50,922 bases of DNA. It comes from Draconibacterium orientale. Lineage in GTDB: Bacteria > Bacteroidota > Bacteroidia > Bacteroidales > JAIFNL01. Shown here piece after piece: positions 25,985-34,236 of this stretch (position 1 is its first letter; each line of letters opens with the position of its first letter). The position numbers were made by a program, and so were the translations under genes. Below the pieces are notes generated by a model, which was not told the DNA's origin, searched no databases, and saw only the letters and a program-made list of their open reading frames with translations. The stretch lies in assembly GCA_022729915.1 (NCBI GenBank), contig DZBP01000004.1, forward strand, positions 1-50,922, given 5' to 3'.

Positions 25985-26659
25985 TTATTCTAAATTTTCT
26001 TTACAGATATCTACAAAAAGTTCGTCCCATTTTGGTGCAGCTCTAACTACGCCTTCAAACAAACCTGCATTTTCGATAATTGTTGGATAAATTTGGTGGA
26101 ACTTCAATATGCAATCTTGTATATAATCTACAATCGCATTGGGGGAATTAAAATCTTCTATTTTTTTATACCGTGCAACCTCTACACCTTCATCTCCACG
26201 GGCAGGATAAGAATATATTTTTTCATTTTGGTTTGCCCAATCGGCAAGATTAGCTCTAAAAAAATTTAAAATTTTATTTCTAAATTCATTTTCACCTCCG
26301 TTGGAACGTACTAAAATATTCATTCCGGCATAATTAAACATGGTTTGGTCATTTTTTTTAAAAAAACCTACATTGATGCCAAAAATATAGCCCAAGTTTT
26401 TCTTAGTAAAGGCAAAACCAACAAAAGACCAGTCAGTTGAAGATTTTTGATGTGTATATTTTCCTAATTTATGACTTAAAAATGGTCTAACTATTCGCAA
26501 AATATTTTTGATTTTATCTTCATTCAAAGTAACTTTTAATCGATTATTCGTATCATCAACTTCTTCCAAAATTTTTTCTTTATCAGAATCTGGCAACTGA
26601 GAAACAAGTTGTAAAACGGTATTATAATCAACATTCAATTGATAATCTTCTTGATTCAT
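25985..26659 (-). CDS. uncharacterised protein, copy 2 of a tandem paralogue pair
   Basis: A paralogue of the gene at 25204-25881. From the ATG at 26659 it is 224 residues (track start is a TTG at 26689). The N-terminus LNVDYNTVLQLVSQLPDSDKEKILEEV repeats the antitoxin-like pattern. Then KLGKYTHQKSSTDWSFVGFAF, NLGYIFGINVGFF, GMNILVRSNGGENEFRNKIL, GVEVARYKKI, FHQIYPTIIENAGLF and VRAAPKWDELFVDICK align block by block with copy 1. Conserved Lys-Tyr-Thr-His, Ser-Ser-x-Asp-Trp and Arg-Ala-Ala-Pro positions suggest one shared active or binding site. It has its own candidate promoter and a leader of about 190 bases. The pair probably forms a two-gene operon, separated by about 100 bases. Function unknown. 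Confidence 0.85.
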   Translation of the reverse strand: MNQEDYQLNVDYNTVLQLVSQLPDSDKEKILEEVDDTNNRLKVTLNEDKIKNILRIVRPFLSHKLGKYTHQKSSTDWSFVGFAFTKKNLGYIFGINVGFFKKNDQTMFNYAGMNILVRSNGGENEFRNKILNFFRANLADWANQNEKIYSYPARGDEGVEVARYKKIEDFNSPNAIVDYIQDCILKFHQIYPTIIENAGLFEGVVRAAPKWDELFVDICKENLE

Positions 26660-26857
26660 TTTATACTTTTTAAAAAAGAAATTAAACAAATAAATAAAGC
26701 ATATAAAAAAACTTTTTAATTCTGAAATAGAATGTCAGTAGCTCATATGTGAGCAAATAATTGCTATAATCTAGTTAAAAAAAAGCTGTTAGTTTGTGTT
26801 TTTGCAAAGCTGTTTCTTTATAAAATTTTAGAAAAAAGATTATAAAACATCAGCACA

Positions 26858-26887
26858 CAAATATACTAAATTTTTAACGAATATCAA
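26858..26887 (-). promoter_or_regulatory. candidate promoter for the tandem paralogue pair
   Basis: On the minus strand ATTG (complement 26884-26887) is separated by 18-19 bases from TATATTTG (complement 26858-26865), a match to the Bacteroidetes -33/-7 promoter. Predicted start is near 26851, giving an untranslated leader of about 190 bases. Confidence 0.6.
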
Positions 26888-26920
26888 TACATATTTTACA
26901 TTCTTTTTTTTTTTATAACT

Positions 26921-26975
26921 AAAAAAGGTTTAAAAATATTAAACAGCTAAAAAAAACTGTAAACATTTTTAAACC
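26921..26975 (-). terminator. terminator after the C1 peptidase gene
   Basis: An imperfect inverted repeat, GGTTTAAAAAT...CAG / CTGT...ATTTTTAAACC, about 19 bases per arm with a small internal loop. On the minus strand it is followed by TTTTTT. It lies 56 bases past the peptidase stop codon. Confidence 0.65.
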
Positions 26976-27030
26976 TAATATAATAATTTTACTCAGACTT
27001 CCATAAAAAATGGTTTTAGAGCTAAAAGTC

Positions 27031-28443
27031 TTATTTAACGTGATCCATCTCTACAATCATTGCAACAACAGTTTTTGATTTCGATTTTGCTTCGAAAGAA
27101 ATAACGCTACCTTCAGAATAATCAATTTCTTCGTTGTTGAATAATTTTGTACCCAAAGCACCTTTTATACGTTCGGCAAATGTTCCGTAACCCGATTCCA
27201 CATCGCCTATAATCTGATAGAAATCAAGAGGTTCTGTTGAATACAGCACACACATATAGTCCGTACCAACGGTATTATCCATTTGAATGTAATGCTGCTC
27301 GTCGGGCAAAGCCACTTCGTTGTCAGTATAGTTTAATGCCGGACTAATTAGTTTGTCATATGGAAACACTGGAAAGATTTTTTGTGTAGCGTCAGTTCCC
27401 AATGCATAAACGTAGGCAGGTTCAGAATTTCGGATAAAAATACGGAAACGAGTTCCTGATTTGTACGAATCTTTCATTTTGAAAACATTGCCTTTTCTAG
27501 TAGCATTCATAGAAACTCCGGTTCCAAGTTCGTAACGAATAGCACCTTTTAGCGATTTTTCTTCTGTTACTACTTTATGTGGGTATCCGCTAGCCATATT
27601 TCCGATTATTTCGTATGCATACTTAGTAAAATCGGCAAAAGTAGAATATTTTATCCAAATATATCCATTATTGCCCCACTCTACTCCCCAAGAGTTTTGT
27701 ATTAAAAATGAACCTCCGGCTTTGTTGTCATCGTAACCTACTACACACATTGCGTGCCCACCGTAGTCGCCAAGGTGAGTTTCGGTGGGTTCCCAAACAT
27801 CTACCGCTTGGTAAAAAGAGTTTGGAACTAGCATTCCGATAACTACCGGATTGTTTTCAGAAAGACTTTTTTTAACAGCCTGAATTTTAAATGCATTTCC
27901 ATCGGTAAGTCCAAAAAGTTTAGCATAATCGGTAATCCGATAATTTTTGGCAGTTGAAAGTAAAGTGCTGTTGATGTTATCGGGACAATTAATGCTCAAA
28001 TCAGAATATCTAACAGCACCTACTGTTTTTAGAATGTTCAAAGCATCGCTCAACGACGACCCCCAAGCACAACTTGCATCACCGTCATCTTTAATGTGTT
28101 TGTAAAGAAATCCGGGAGAAAAGGCATTTTCTGTAATTTTTGCTTTGTCGGTCAAATTTAGCGTTTTGGCTTCAACAATTGTAAGTGCGCAATAAGCACT
28201 AGCCCAACCAACGCAAGTAGAATAACTTCCTTGGCTTAAAGGTGAAGGAGTATAATCAACGAGCGATGCACTTGAAGGCAAACTATTTCCGTACATACTT
28301 CGCACCAAAGGTGCTTTCATTTGAGTGGATTGATAGCCTGTATCGTCATATTTCAAACCTCTTTTGTATTTAGTAGTATCTTTTTGAGCAAAAGAAACGC
28401 TAAAAAGCAAGAGTAGCATCAATAATATGCTAATTTTTTTCAT
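27031..28443 (-). CDS. secreted C1-family (papain-like) cysteine peptidase
   Basis: A 470-residue exported peptidase. Signal peptide 1-20 ends in FAQ. The papain-fold catalytic set is complete: oxyanion Gln71 and nucleophile Cys77 in QGSYSTCVGWASAYCA, His230 in YGGHAMCVVGYDD and Asn250 in FLIQNSWGVEWGNNGYIWI. The usual CGSCW around the cysteine is replaced by YSTCVGW, as in bleomycin-hydrolase-distant bacterial relatives. There is no long inhibitory propeptide; only about 45 residues separate the signal peptide and active-site region. The C-terminal 170 residues (from about 290) form an extra domain of unknown function. No type IX sorting domain is obvious at the end. It lies downstream of the MORN-caspase gene. 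Confidence 0.92.
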   Translation of the reverse strand: MKKISILLMLLLLFSVSFAQKDTTKYKRGLKYDDTGYQSTQMKAPLVRSMYGNSLPSSASLVDYTPSPLSQGSYSTCVGWASAYCALTIVEAKTLNLTDKAKITENAFSPGFLYKHIKDDGDASCAWGSSLSDALNILKTVGAVRYSDLSINCPDNINSTLLSTAKNYRITDYAKLFGLTDGNAFKIQAVKKSLSENNPVVIGMLVPNSFYQAVDVWEPTETHLGDYGGHAMCVVGYDDNKAGGSFLIQNSWGVEWGNNGYIWIKYSTFADFTKYAYEIIGNMASGYPHKVVTEEKSLKGAIRYELGTGVSMNATRKGNVFKMKDSYKSGTRFRIFIRNSEPAYVYALGTDATQKIFPVFPYDKLISPALNYTDNEVALPDEQHYIQMDNTVGTDYMCVLYSTEPLDFYQIIGDVESGYGTFAERIKGALGTKLFNNEEIDYSEGSVISFEAKSKSKTVVAMIVEMDHVK

Positions 28444-28760
28444 TTTATATGTTTTTAATTTTTTTTAAGTAAAGTAAAAATCAATGGTTTTGATGTTTAT
28501 AAATAGTTTCCTAAAAATAGTGTTAGAAATAAAATGCTGTCATTTTGAAAAAAAATCAAAATTTCAATCCGCCTAACCGAGTTTTTTTAGTCTGATAAAT
28601 AAGCACTTACAAGTTTATCGGACAAGCGGTTGTAACCGTTTTTTGGGTCATTTTCTTTTTCTTACACTAAGCTATTAACAAAAATGCTTGTTCTAAATTT
28701 AAGAACGTACTGTTAGTTAAAGCTAAATTTCATAAACCATTGATTTTTTTAAAAATTTAT
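28444..28760. other. intergenic region between MORN-caspase and C1 peptidase genes
   Basis: A 317-base gap with no ORF. A patch at about 28565-28645 is less AT-rich than its surroundings and contains the near-palindrome CGGTTGTAACCG. GTTCTAAATTTAAGAAC near 28700 is another near-palindrome, and ATTTTGA...TCAAAAT near 28545 a small hairpin. No clear promoter box or terminator was identified for either neighbour. Confidence 0.4.
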
Positions 28761-31289
28761 TTATTTATTAAAGAAGAAATCTTCAAAAATAGATGAATTG
28801 TCCCAAGGAACTTGTTTGCCATCAGATTTTTTATATACATTTCGTCTTACTTCTTTGAAAACATTTTCAATAGATTCGCCTTTTCGTTCAAGAGCTGTCA
28901 AAAATTCTTGTGTATAAAGTCCATTTGAGCCAGAACCATCGGCAGCAACCGAACCGGGTGAGGTAGCATAAGCAATAAATGTGCCTTGTGGTGCGTTGGT
29001 TTGCGCCAAACCGCCTCCCCCCGACGAGCGTGTTGCACTAGCAAAAGGATTGTCTCTACAAGCATCTAATATTATGATATTCATATTATTACGAGCATAA
29101 TCCATCTCGCCGAGTAGTCGTTTGAGATTAACAGCTTCAAGTTCAACGTCTTGTTGTTTTTGAATATCTGCACCTATTGGAATTAAATAGTTTTCGCCAT
29201 CGACTTGCATTCCGTGTCCGGCATAAAAGAACAATCCTGTTCCTTTTTCAGCAGCAAGTTTTTCGCCAAAAGTACGGAAGGCTTTTTTCATATCTGCCTG
29301 ATTTTGGTTCAAAAAAAGCATCACTTCAAATCCAAGTCCTTCTAATTTTTTGGCAATAGCTTTGGCATCGTTTTCGGGGTTTCTCAAAGGCGAAGCGGCA
29401 TAGTTGCTATTTCCAATAATCAAAGCCAACCGTTTTTCGGAACTAGAACTTACGTTTTCAAAAGTTACGGTTCTCTCTTCGGTAGTTGTAGAGCCTGTTT
29501 GGTTTGAAACAGTTACTTTTATTTTATTATCGCCACTTGTGAGTTGAATTTCGCGTTCGATTGTATAATCGCAAGCACTGCTAACTACAGAAAATCCGCG
29601 ATTTGTAGAAGTTTGTTCTTTTCCATTAACATAAACAACGGCTGTAACGGGAGTTGATGATTCTACACACACTTTAATTTTGTAAACATTTGAGCTAGTT
29701 GTAGATGTGTAATATTCAGGAGTTAACCAAGTAACCATTGGTCCTTTGTTTTCTTCTTCGATAGGACCTATATAGTTGTTATCTTTCCATTTACCTGATT
29801 TTGAAGTTCCATCGGTATAATACATAGTTCCAATGCCGGTGTAAGTTCCGTCAACCCAGTCGCCAATATATTTAACGCCGCTTGCCCAAATATAAGTTCC
29901 TTTTCCGGTGCGGTTATCATCAATCCAATTGCCAATATACTTATCGCTATTTGCATAATAAAAAGTACCTTCGCCATTGTATTTTCCACTTTTCCAGTTT
30001 CCAACGTATTTTGCACCGCTTTCAAAGGTATAAGTTCCGTAACCATTATCGCAATTACCAGTAATGCAACCAATATTTCCTTGAGATTTGCCTACAAAAT
30101 TATCTTTTTCCCAAATTCCACTTTGTACAGTACCATCGGCATAATACATAGTTCCCTCTCCGTGGAAATAGCTATCTTGCAACGAACCAACGTATTTTTG
30201 TCCGTTTCTGTAAACAAAAGTACCTTGTCCTGTGAGTTTATCCATTACGTAATTGCCTTTGTAATAATCGTATTCTGAATCGGGGTGATAATTGTAAGTT
30301 CCAAAACCATGTTTGTAATCGTCTTTCCACTCGCCTGAGTATTTTGCTCCATTTACAAAGTAATTGGTTCCTTGACCGTTGCGCTTGCCACTTTCCCAAT
30401 TTCCTTCATATTTTTCGCCCGATTCCCATTTGTAAACACCCCAACCAGATTCACAATCTCCTGAAACACAACCAAATGAATTATTATCATAGGTAGTTTT
30501 GTTGCCTTTATATACGTCATTTTCCCACAAACCATTTTCTATTGTGCCATCGGTGTAATACATTGTACCTTGCCCTGTAAAATAATTTTCTACAAAATCT
30601 CCCACGTATTTTTGTCCGTTTTTCCAATAAAATGTACCTTTACCGTTCATTTTATTGTCCACCCAATCGCCTGTGTACGAACCATATTCCGATTCATTTT
30701 TGTAGATATAGGTACCATAACCAATTTTATTGTCATCAACCCAATCGCCATCGTATTTTGCGCCATTTGCCCAAGTATTTGCACCTCGTCCATTGCGCAT
30801 TCCGTTGCTCCAATTTCCTTCGTACCTTTCACCATCTTCCCAGACATATACGCCATATCCACTAGAGCAATCACCTGTAATGCAGCCGCTTGTAACATTG
30901 TCATTTGACAAATAAGTCCCGTCCTTCCAAGTTCCTTTTTTTATAGTTCCATCGGCATAAACATAAGTAGCTTCACCGTGCTGTTTGCCATTGAGCCAAC
31001 CTCCGGTATATTTATCGCCGCTAGCCCAGTAATAAGTACCTTGACCGTACATCACATTATTTTGGTATTCACCAATATATTTGGCACCATCAGAATAGTA
31101 ATAAGTACCAAAACCATGACGTAAACCAGCTTTCCAGTCGCCAGTATATTTATCGCCTTTCCATTGTCCGGGTCCCCAAATATAAGTTCCGTAACCATCT
31201 TCACAGTCGCCTGAAATACAACCACTTTGCTGTGCAAAAAGGTTCAGAGAAAGGAAGAATATTAAATTGAGTATTATAATTTTCTTCAT
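28761..31289 (-). CDS. secreted MORN-repeat caspase-family (C14) protein
   Basis: An 842-residue exported protein. Signal peptide 1-20. Residues 21-510 are MORN repeats (GxKYxGxWxxGxxxGxGTxxx) arranged as four super-units, each opened by a double-cysteine motif GC(I/V)(S/T)G(D/N)C (first Cys at 24, 136, 274 and 408). Residues about 515-610 form a beta-sandwich, Ig-like domain. Residues 618-842 are a caspase/p20 domain: KRLALIIGNSNYAASPLRNP, His692 in FFYAGHGMQ and Cys744 in LDACRDNPF, so the catalytic dyad is intact. Cleavage specificity and target are unknown. Signal peptide and paired cysteines suggest an extracytoplasmic, disulfide-bearing protein. A candidate promoter lies upstream at 31422-31450. 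Confidence 0.93.
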   Translation of the reverse strand: MKKIIILNLIFFLSLNLFAQQSGCISGDCEDGYGTYIWGPGQWKGDKYTGDWKAGLRHGFGTYYYSDGAKYIGEYQNNVMYGQGTYYWASGDKYTGGWLNGKQHGEATYVYADGTIKKGTWKDGTYLSNDNVTSGCITGDCSSGYGVYVWEDGERYEGNWSNGMRNGRGANTWANGAKYDGDWVDDNKIGYGTYIYKNESEYGSYTGDWVDNKMNGKGTFYWKNGQKYVGDFVENYFTGQGTMYYTDGTIENGLWENDVYKGNKTTYDNNSFGCVSGDCESGWGVYKWESGEKYEGNWESGKRNGQGTNYFVNGAKYSGEWKDDYKHGFGTYNYHPDSEYDYYKGNYVMDKLTGQGTFVYRNGQKYVGSLQDSYFHGEGTMYYADGTVQSGIWEKDNFVGKSQGNIGCITGNCDNGYGTYTFESGAKYVGNWKSGKYNGEGTFYYANSDKYIGNWIDDNRTGKGTYIWASGVKYIGDWVDGTYTGIGTMYYTDGTSKSGKWKDNNYIGPIEEENKGPMVTWLTPEYYTSTTSSNVYKIKVCVESSTPVTAVVYVNGKEQTSTNRGFSVVSSACDYTIEREIQLTSGDNKIKVTVSNQTGSTTTEERTVTFENVSSSSEKRLALIIGNSNYAASPLRNPENDAKAIAKKLEGLGFEVMLFLNQNQADMKKAFRTFGEKLAAEKGTGLFFYAGHGMQVDGENYLIPIGADIQKQQDVELEAVNLKRLLGEMDYARNNMNIIILDACRDNPFASATRSSGGGGLAQTNAPQGTFIAYATSPGSVAADGSGSNGLYTQEFLTALERKGESIENVFKEVRRNVYKKSDGKQVPWDNSSIFEDFFFNK

Positions 31290-31421
31290 AGCTAATAAAT
31301 TTTAATAATATAAAGTTTTAAACATTAATATTCAACAAAATAGAGAGTTAAAAAAAACTGAAAATAAAAAAAATCAAATCAACAAATTTGCTCACAATTT
31401 ACAATTATTTTTATTAAAAAA

Positions 31422-31450
31422 CAAAGTTAATTGTCAATAAAAAACGCAAA
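31422..31450 (-). promoter_or_regulatory. candidate promoter for the MORN-caspase gene
   Basis: On the minus strand TTTG (complement 31447-31450) and TAACTTTG (complement 31422-31429) are spaced 17 bases, slightly short of the 19-21 consensus. Predicted leader is about 125 bases. It is the only good TAnnTTTG in this gap. Confidence 0.5.
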
Positions 31451-31561
31451 TTATTGATTTTTAATAAATTTCTATATTTTTAAGATAAAAAGTTCTCGAA
31501 AATTTTAGAAATAGATATACGTATAAAACGTAAAAAAAAGAAAATATTATATTTTATCAAA

Positions 31562-32887
31562 TTAAAATTGTTGAAATTTTGATTCAAAATCTTGATTTTC
31601 GTTAATATCAAAAAATCTGTATTGTATCAATAATTCTTTTTCAAATAAATTGCACGTTAATTGATTATATACAACTTGAAGTAAATTAGAGGCTTGCTCT
31701 ACAATTTCCTTCTTTTGGTAAAAATTTTCGTGAGAGAAATTTAAAAATTTTAAAACTCTGAAAGCATTAAACCATTGAAAAAAGCGTGTATCAAAAATCT
31801 TCAAATTGGGACTATTTTCGTTTATTTTCTTTAACTCCGCAAAAAAATCATTTTCGTTTAAAAATTGGAGAATAATTTCTGAAATGGCTTTATTTAGCAG
31901 ATAACTAATCGAATCCATTTCCGTGTTTTTGTAAAAAATATCTTTTGCTTCAAAAAAACTTTTCAAGTCAATAAAAGCCTGAATTTCATAAGTTAAATAT
32001 TGGTCTGAATTGGCTTGAAGCATTTTTTGAATGGCTGCTCCAGTTCCAAAAGGCACTCTATCAGATGGACGAGGCGAAGGAAAAACAGCAGTAGAATTAA
32101 TTTCATGGTAATTTCCGAGCGGGATTATTTTTTGCAAAAAATAGAAATCTTCGCCAGCTTTTCGTCGGTTCATTCCACCTTGCTTGGCATAAATGTTAGC
32201 TCGCACAGCAAAGCTAGAGCCAATGGTATGAAATGCAAAAGGAAATTTTGCAAATTGAAGTGCCTGCTTATAATAGCGTAAATACAATTCATAACGAACT
32301 ATATTTTCATATACTTCTACCTGATATTCAATACCTTCGAGTGGGTGCTCAAAATATATTGAAGCTGCATTGGATTTAGGATTTTGCTTAAAATGCTTTT
32401 CTATTTCGCACAAATAATTTGTTTTGCATGTAGAATCAGCATCAAATCCCAAAATTATTCCATTTTCGTTTTGGACCGAAGCTAATCGTGAATAAGCTTC
32501 GTCCATTCCAATTTTTCTAGCAAAACCAACACCTGCAAATTTTTGTGGCAATTTTTCCACATTGAATGAATGAAATTTAAGTTTTTGAGTAGAATTTTTA
32601 TCAATCCAATCTTGTACCTCAAAAAATGTTTTTCGGTTTTTATCAACTATTAAAGAATTTGTACCTTCTCCGGAATTAACAACAATTATTACCTCTACAC
32701 TTTTATTGGGCAACGCACAATCTTTGAGCGAATTAAGAGTTTTAATAATATCAGGTTCATCAAAACAAGGAATTACGATGCACATATTCAAATCAGAATT
32801 TGGCATATCGTGTATTTGCAATGGATATTGCTGATATTTTAAAAGATACTCGTTCATTTGCACATTTATTTCATTTCGTATTTTCAT
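31562..32887 (-). CDS. GT2-like glycosyltransferase
   Basis: A glycosyltransferase family 2-like protein of about 441 residues from the ATG at 32887 (the track's TTG at 32902 would add five). MCIVIPCFDEPDIIKTLNSL is the N-terminal strand, VEVIIVVNSGEGTNS the second, and GIILGFDADSTCKTNYL contains the DxD metal/nucleotide-sugar motif. HTIGSSFAVRANIYAKQGGM and GEDFYFLQKI correspond to the acceptor-side blocks. No transmembrane segment is seen, so it is a soluble cytoplasmic enzyme. The last 170 residues are helical and specific to this subgroup. It is the third gene of a likely operon with mscS (18 bases upstream) and the PorV/PorQ-like gene. Substrate unknown. Confidence 0.82.
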   Translation of the reverse strand: MKIRNEINVQMNEYLLKYQQYPLQIHDMPNSDLNMCIVIPCFDEPDIIKTLNSLKDCALPNKSVEVIIVVNSGEGTNSLIVDKNRKTFFEVQDWIDKNSTQKLKFHSFNVEKLPQKFAGVGFARKIGMDEAYSRLASVQNENGIILGFDADSTCKTNYLCEIEKHFKQNPKSNAASIYFEHPLEGIEYQVEVYENIVRYELYLRYYKQALQFAKFPFAFHTIGSSFAVRANIYAKQGGMNRRKAGEDFYFLQKIIPLGNYHEINSTAVFPSPRPSDRVPFGTGAAIQKMLQANSDQYLTYEIQAFIDLKSFFEAKDIFYKNTEMDSISYLLNKAISEIILQFLNENDFFAELKKINENSPNLKIFDTRFFQWFNAFRVLKFLNFSHENFYQKKEIVEQASNLLQVVYNQLTCNLFEKELLIQYRFFDINENQDFESKFQQF

Positions 32888-32905
32888 ATAAAATAAATTC
32901 AACCC

Positions 32906-34213
32906 TTACTTTTGAATATGAATATCGCGCTGCGGAAATGGGATGACAATATTTTTCTGATTAAATTTTCGGTAAATTTCTTTACGCAAATTACTTTTAA
33001 CTACTTGAATAGCAAATCCATTGTTGCTCCAAAATAACAATTCAAAATCGAGAGAAGATTCACCGAAATTCTTTAAAATAACCGAAGGTATTGGTTCCTT
33101 TAAAACCGATTCATTTTCCATTGCACATTCGAGTAAAATTTGTTCAACAAGCTCTACATCACTTCCATAAGCTACTCCCACCGGAACTCTAAAACGGGTA
33201 GTTGAATCCGTTTTTGTGTTGTTAATCACCTTATTAGAAGTCAATTGCGAATTTGGTAGTATAATCGTAACGTTATCAGGAGTTAAGATTTTAGTTGTAC
33301 GTAAATCTGATTCAATCACTTTACCTGTAACTCCATCTACATCAATAATATCGCCTACTTTAAGCGTACTTTCGGCAATAATAACTAAGCCCGAAACAAA
33401 ATCGCTAAAAAGTTGCTGAATACCAAAGCCTAAGCCCACTAAAAGGGCAGCCGAACCAGCGAGTAAAATAGACAATTTAAAACCAGCCGATTCTAAAACA
33501 ATAGCTATTAAAATAATCCACAAAAGATATTTCAAAATACGAAAAATAGAATGACTAGTACCCAAATCTAGCTTTTTATTGCCAACTTGTAACCTTAAAA
33601 AACCATTTAAACCGAGTAAAATCATCTGCCCAATTACAATAATTAACAAGGCAAATATTAAATCTCCAATTGTAATTGGTATTTTATTAATTACAAATAA
33701 TTTATGCTCAGTAAATTGAGTAAAATCTACCAAAATGGCTTTCAAAACAATGCTAACTGTAATAATCCAAAAAATAGTTTGAATAAGCCGAAATGCGCGT
33801 TTAGCAATTCGTTCAGCATCTTCATAATTTAATATAATTCTTCGTTTGATTATCTTAAAAAAGTGAATAATTAAAAGGTTTAGAGTAATAAAAAAAACAG
33901 TATTTAAAATTGACAGCGTATTTATTTCAAAAATTTTATTCTTGAAAAAATTATAATCATAAAATTTTTGAGTATTAATCTCAATTAACAATGAAATACC
34001 TATAACCCAAAGTATTATGGTTAAAAAAACAACTATTTTGACTCTAATTTCTCTCAAAATATATTTTTCGAGTTTTTCATTTAGCAATATTTTTTTTATA
34101 AAAAAGGCTAAAAATAAAACCATTAAAAGTACCGAAGCTGTTAATAAAAAATCGGATAAAGTAAGCTGAATGTAGCTAGACTTGATAAGATAAGTATCCA
34201 ATAATTTCTTCAT
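32906..34213 (-). CDS. MscS-family mechanosensitive ion channel
   Basis: A 435-residue inner-membrane channel that opens under membrane tension to release solutes on hypo-osmotic shock. The first about 220 residues hold four or five TM segments, more than E. coli MscS. The pore helix and following region, SAALLVGLGFGIQQLFSDFVSGLVIIAE, are the family signature (about residues 245-275). VGDIIDVDGVTGKVIESDLRTTKILTPDNVTIILPNSQL forms the beta domain. The C-terminal alpha/beta cage domain follows (VPVGVAYGSDVELVEQIL). Middle gene of a tight cluster: 23 bases after the PorV/PorQ-like gene and 18 bases before the GT2-like gene. Secure. Confidence 0.96.
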   Translation of the reverse strand: MKKLLDTYLIKSSYIQLTLSDFLLTASVLLMVLFLAFFIKKILLNEKLEKYILREIRVKIVVFLTIILWVIGISLLIEINTQKFYDYNFFKNKIFEINTLSILNTVFFITLNLLIIHFFKIIKRRIILNYEDAERIAKRAFRLIQTIFWIITVSIVLKAILVDFTQFTEHKLFVINKIPITIGDLIFALLIIVIGQMILLGLNGFLRLQVGNKKLDLGTSHSIFRILKYLLWIILIAIVLESAGFKLSILLAGSAALLVGLGFGIQQLFSDFVSGLVIIAESTLKVGDIIDVDGVTGKVIESDLRTTKILTPDNVTIILPNSQLTSNKVINNTKTDSTTRFRVPVGVAYGSDVELVEQILLECAMENESVLKEPIPSVILKNFGESSLDFELLFWSNNGFAIQVVKSNLRKEIYRKFNQKNIVIPFPQRDIHIQK

Positions 34214-34236
34214 AATAAAATAATTACAGTTAAATT

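Larger units (their letters stand above)
26660..27030. other. intergenic region between C1 peptidase and the paralogue pair
   Basis: About 370 bases without a gene. It holds the terminator of the C1 peptidase gene (26921-26975), the promoter of the paralogue pair (26858-26887) and a leader of about 190 bases containing the nearby repeated word AAAGCTGTT. A T-run of about 15 bases occurs near 26903. The short upstream extension of the downstream ORF from TTG 26689 lies here too. Confidence 0.6.

Noticed and set aside
29768-31237. Multiple ORFs within the MORN-caspase gene, and the visible regular repetition
   Set aside because: The repeat pattern is coding MORN repeats, not a CRISPR array: units are imperfect, long and in frame with no spacers. 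The ORFs are frame-shifted shadows.
28761-31289. Caspase gene as part of a CRISPR-linked or gasdermin-type defence system
   Set aside because: No cas genes, gasdermin-like or CHAT/TPR partner is nearby, and the protein has a signal peptide, which does not fit those cytoplasmic systems.
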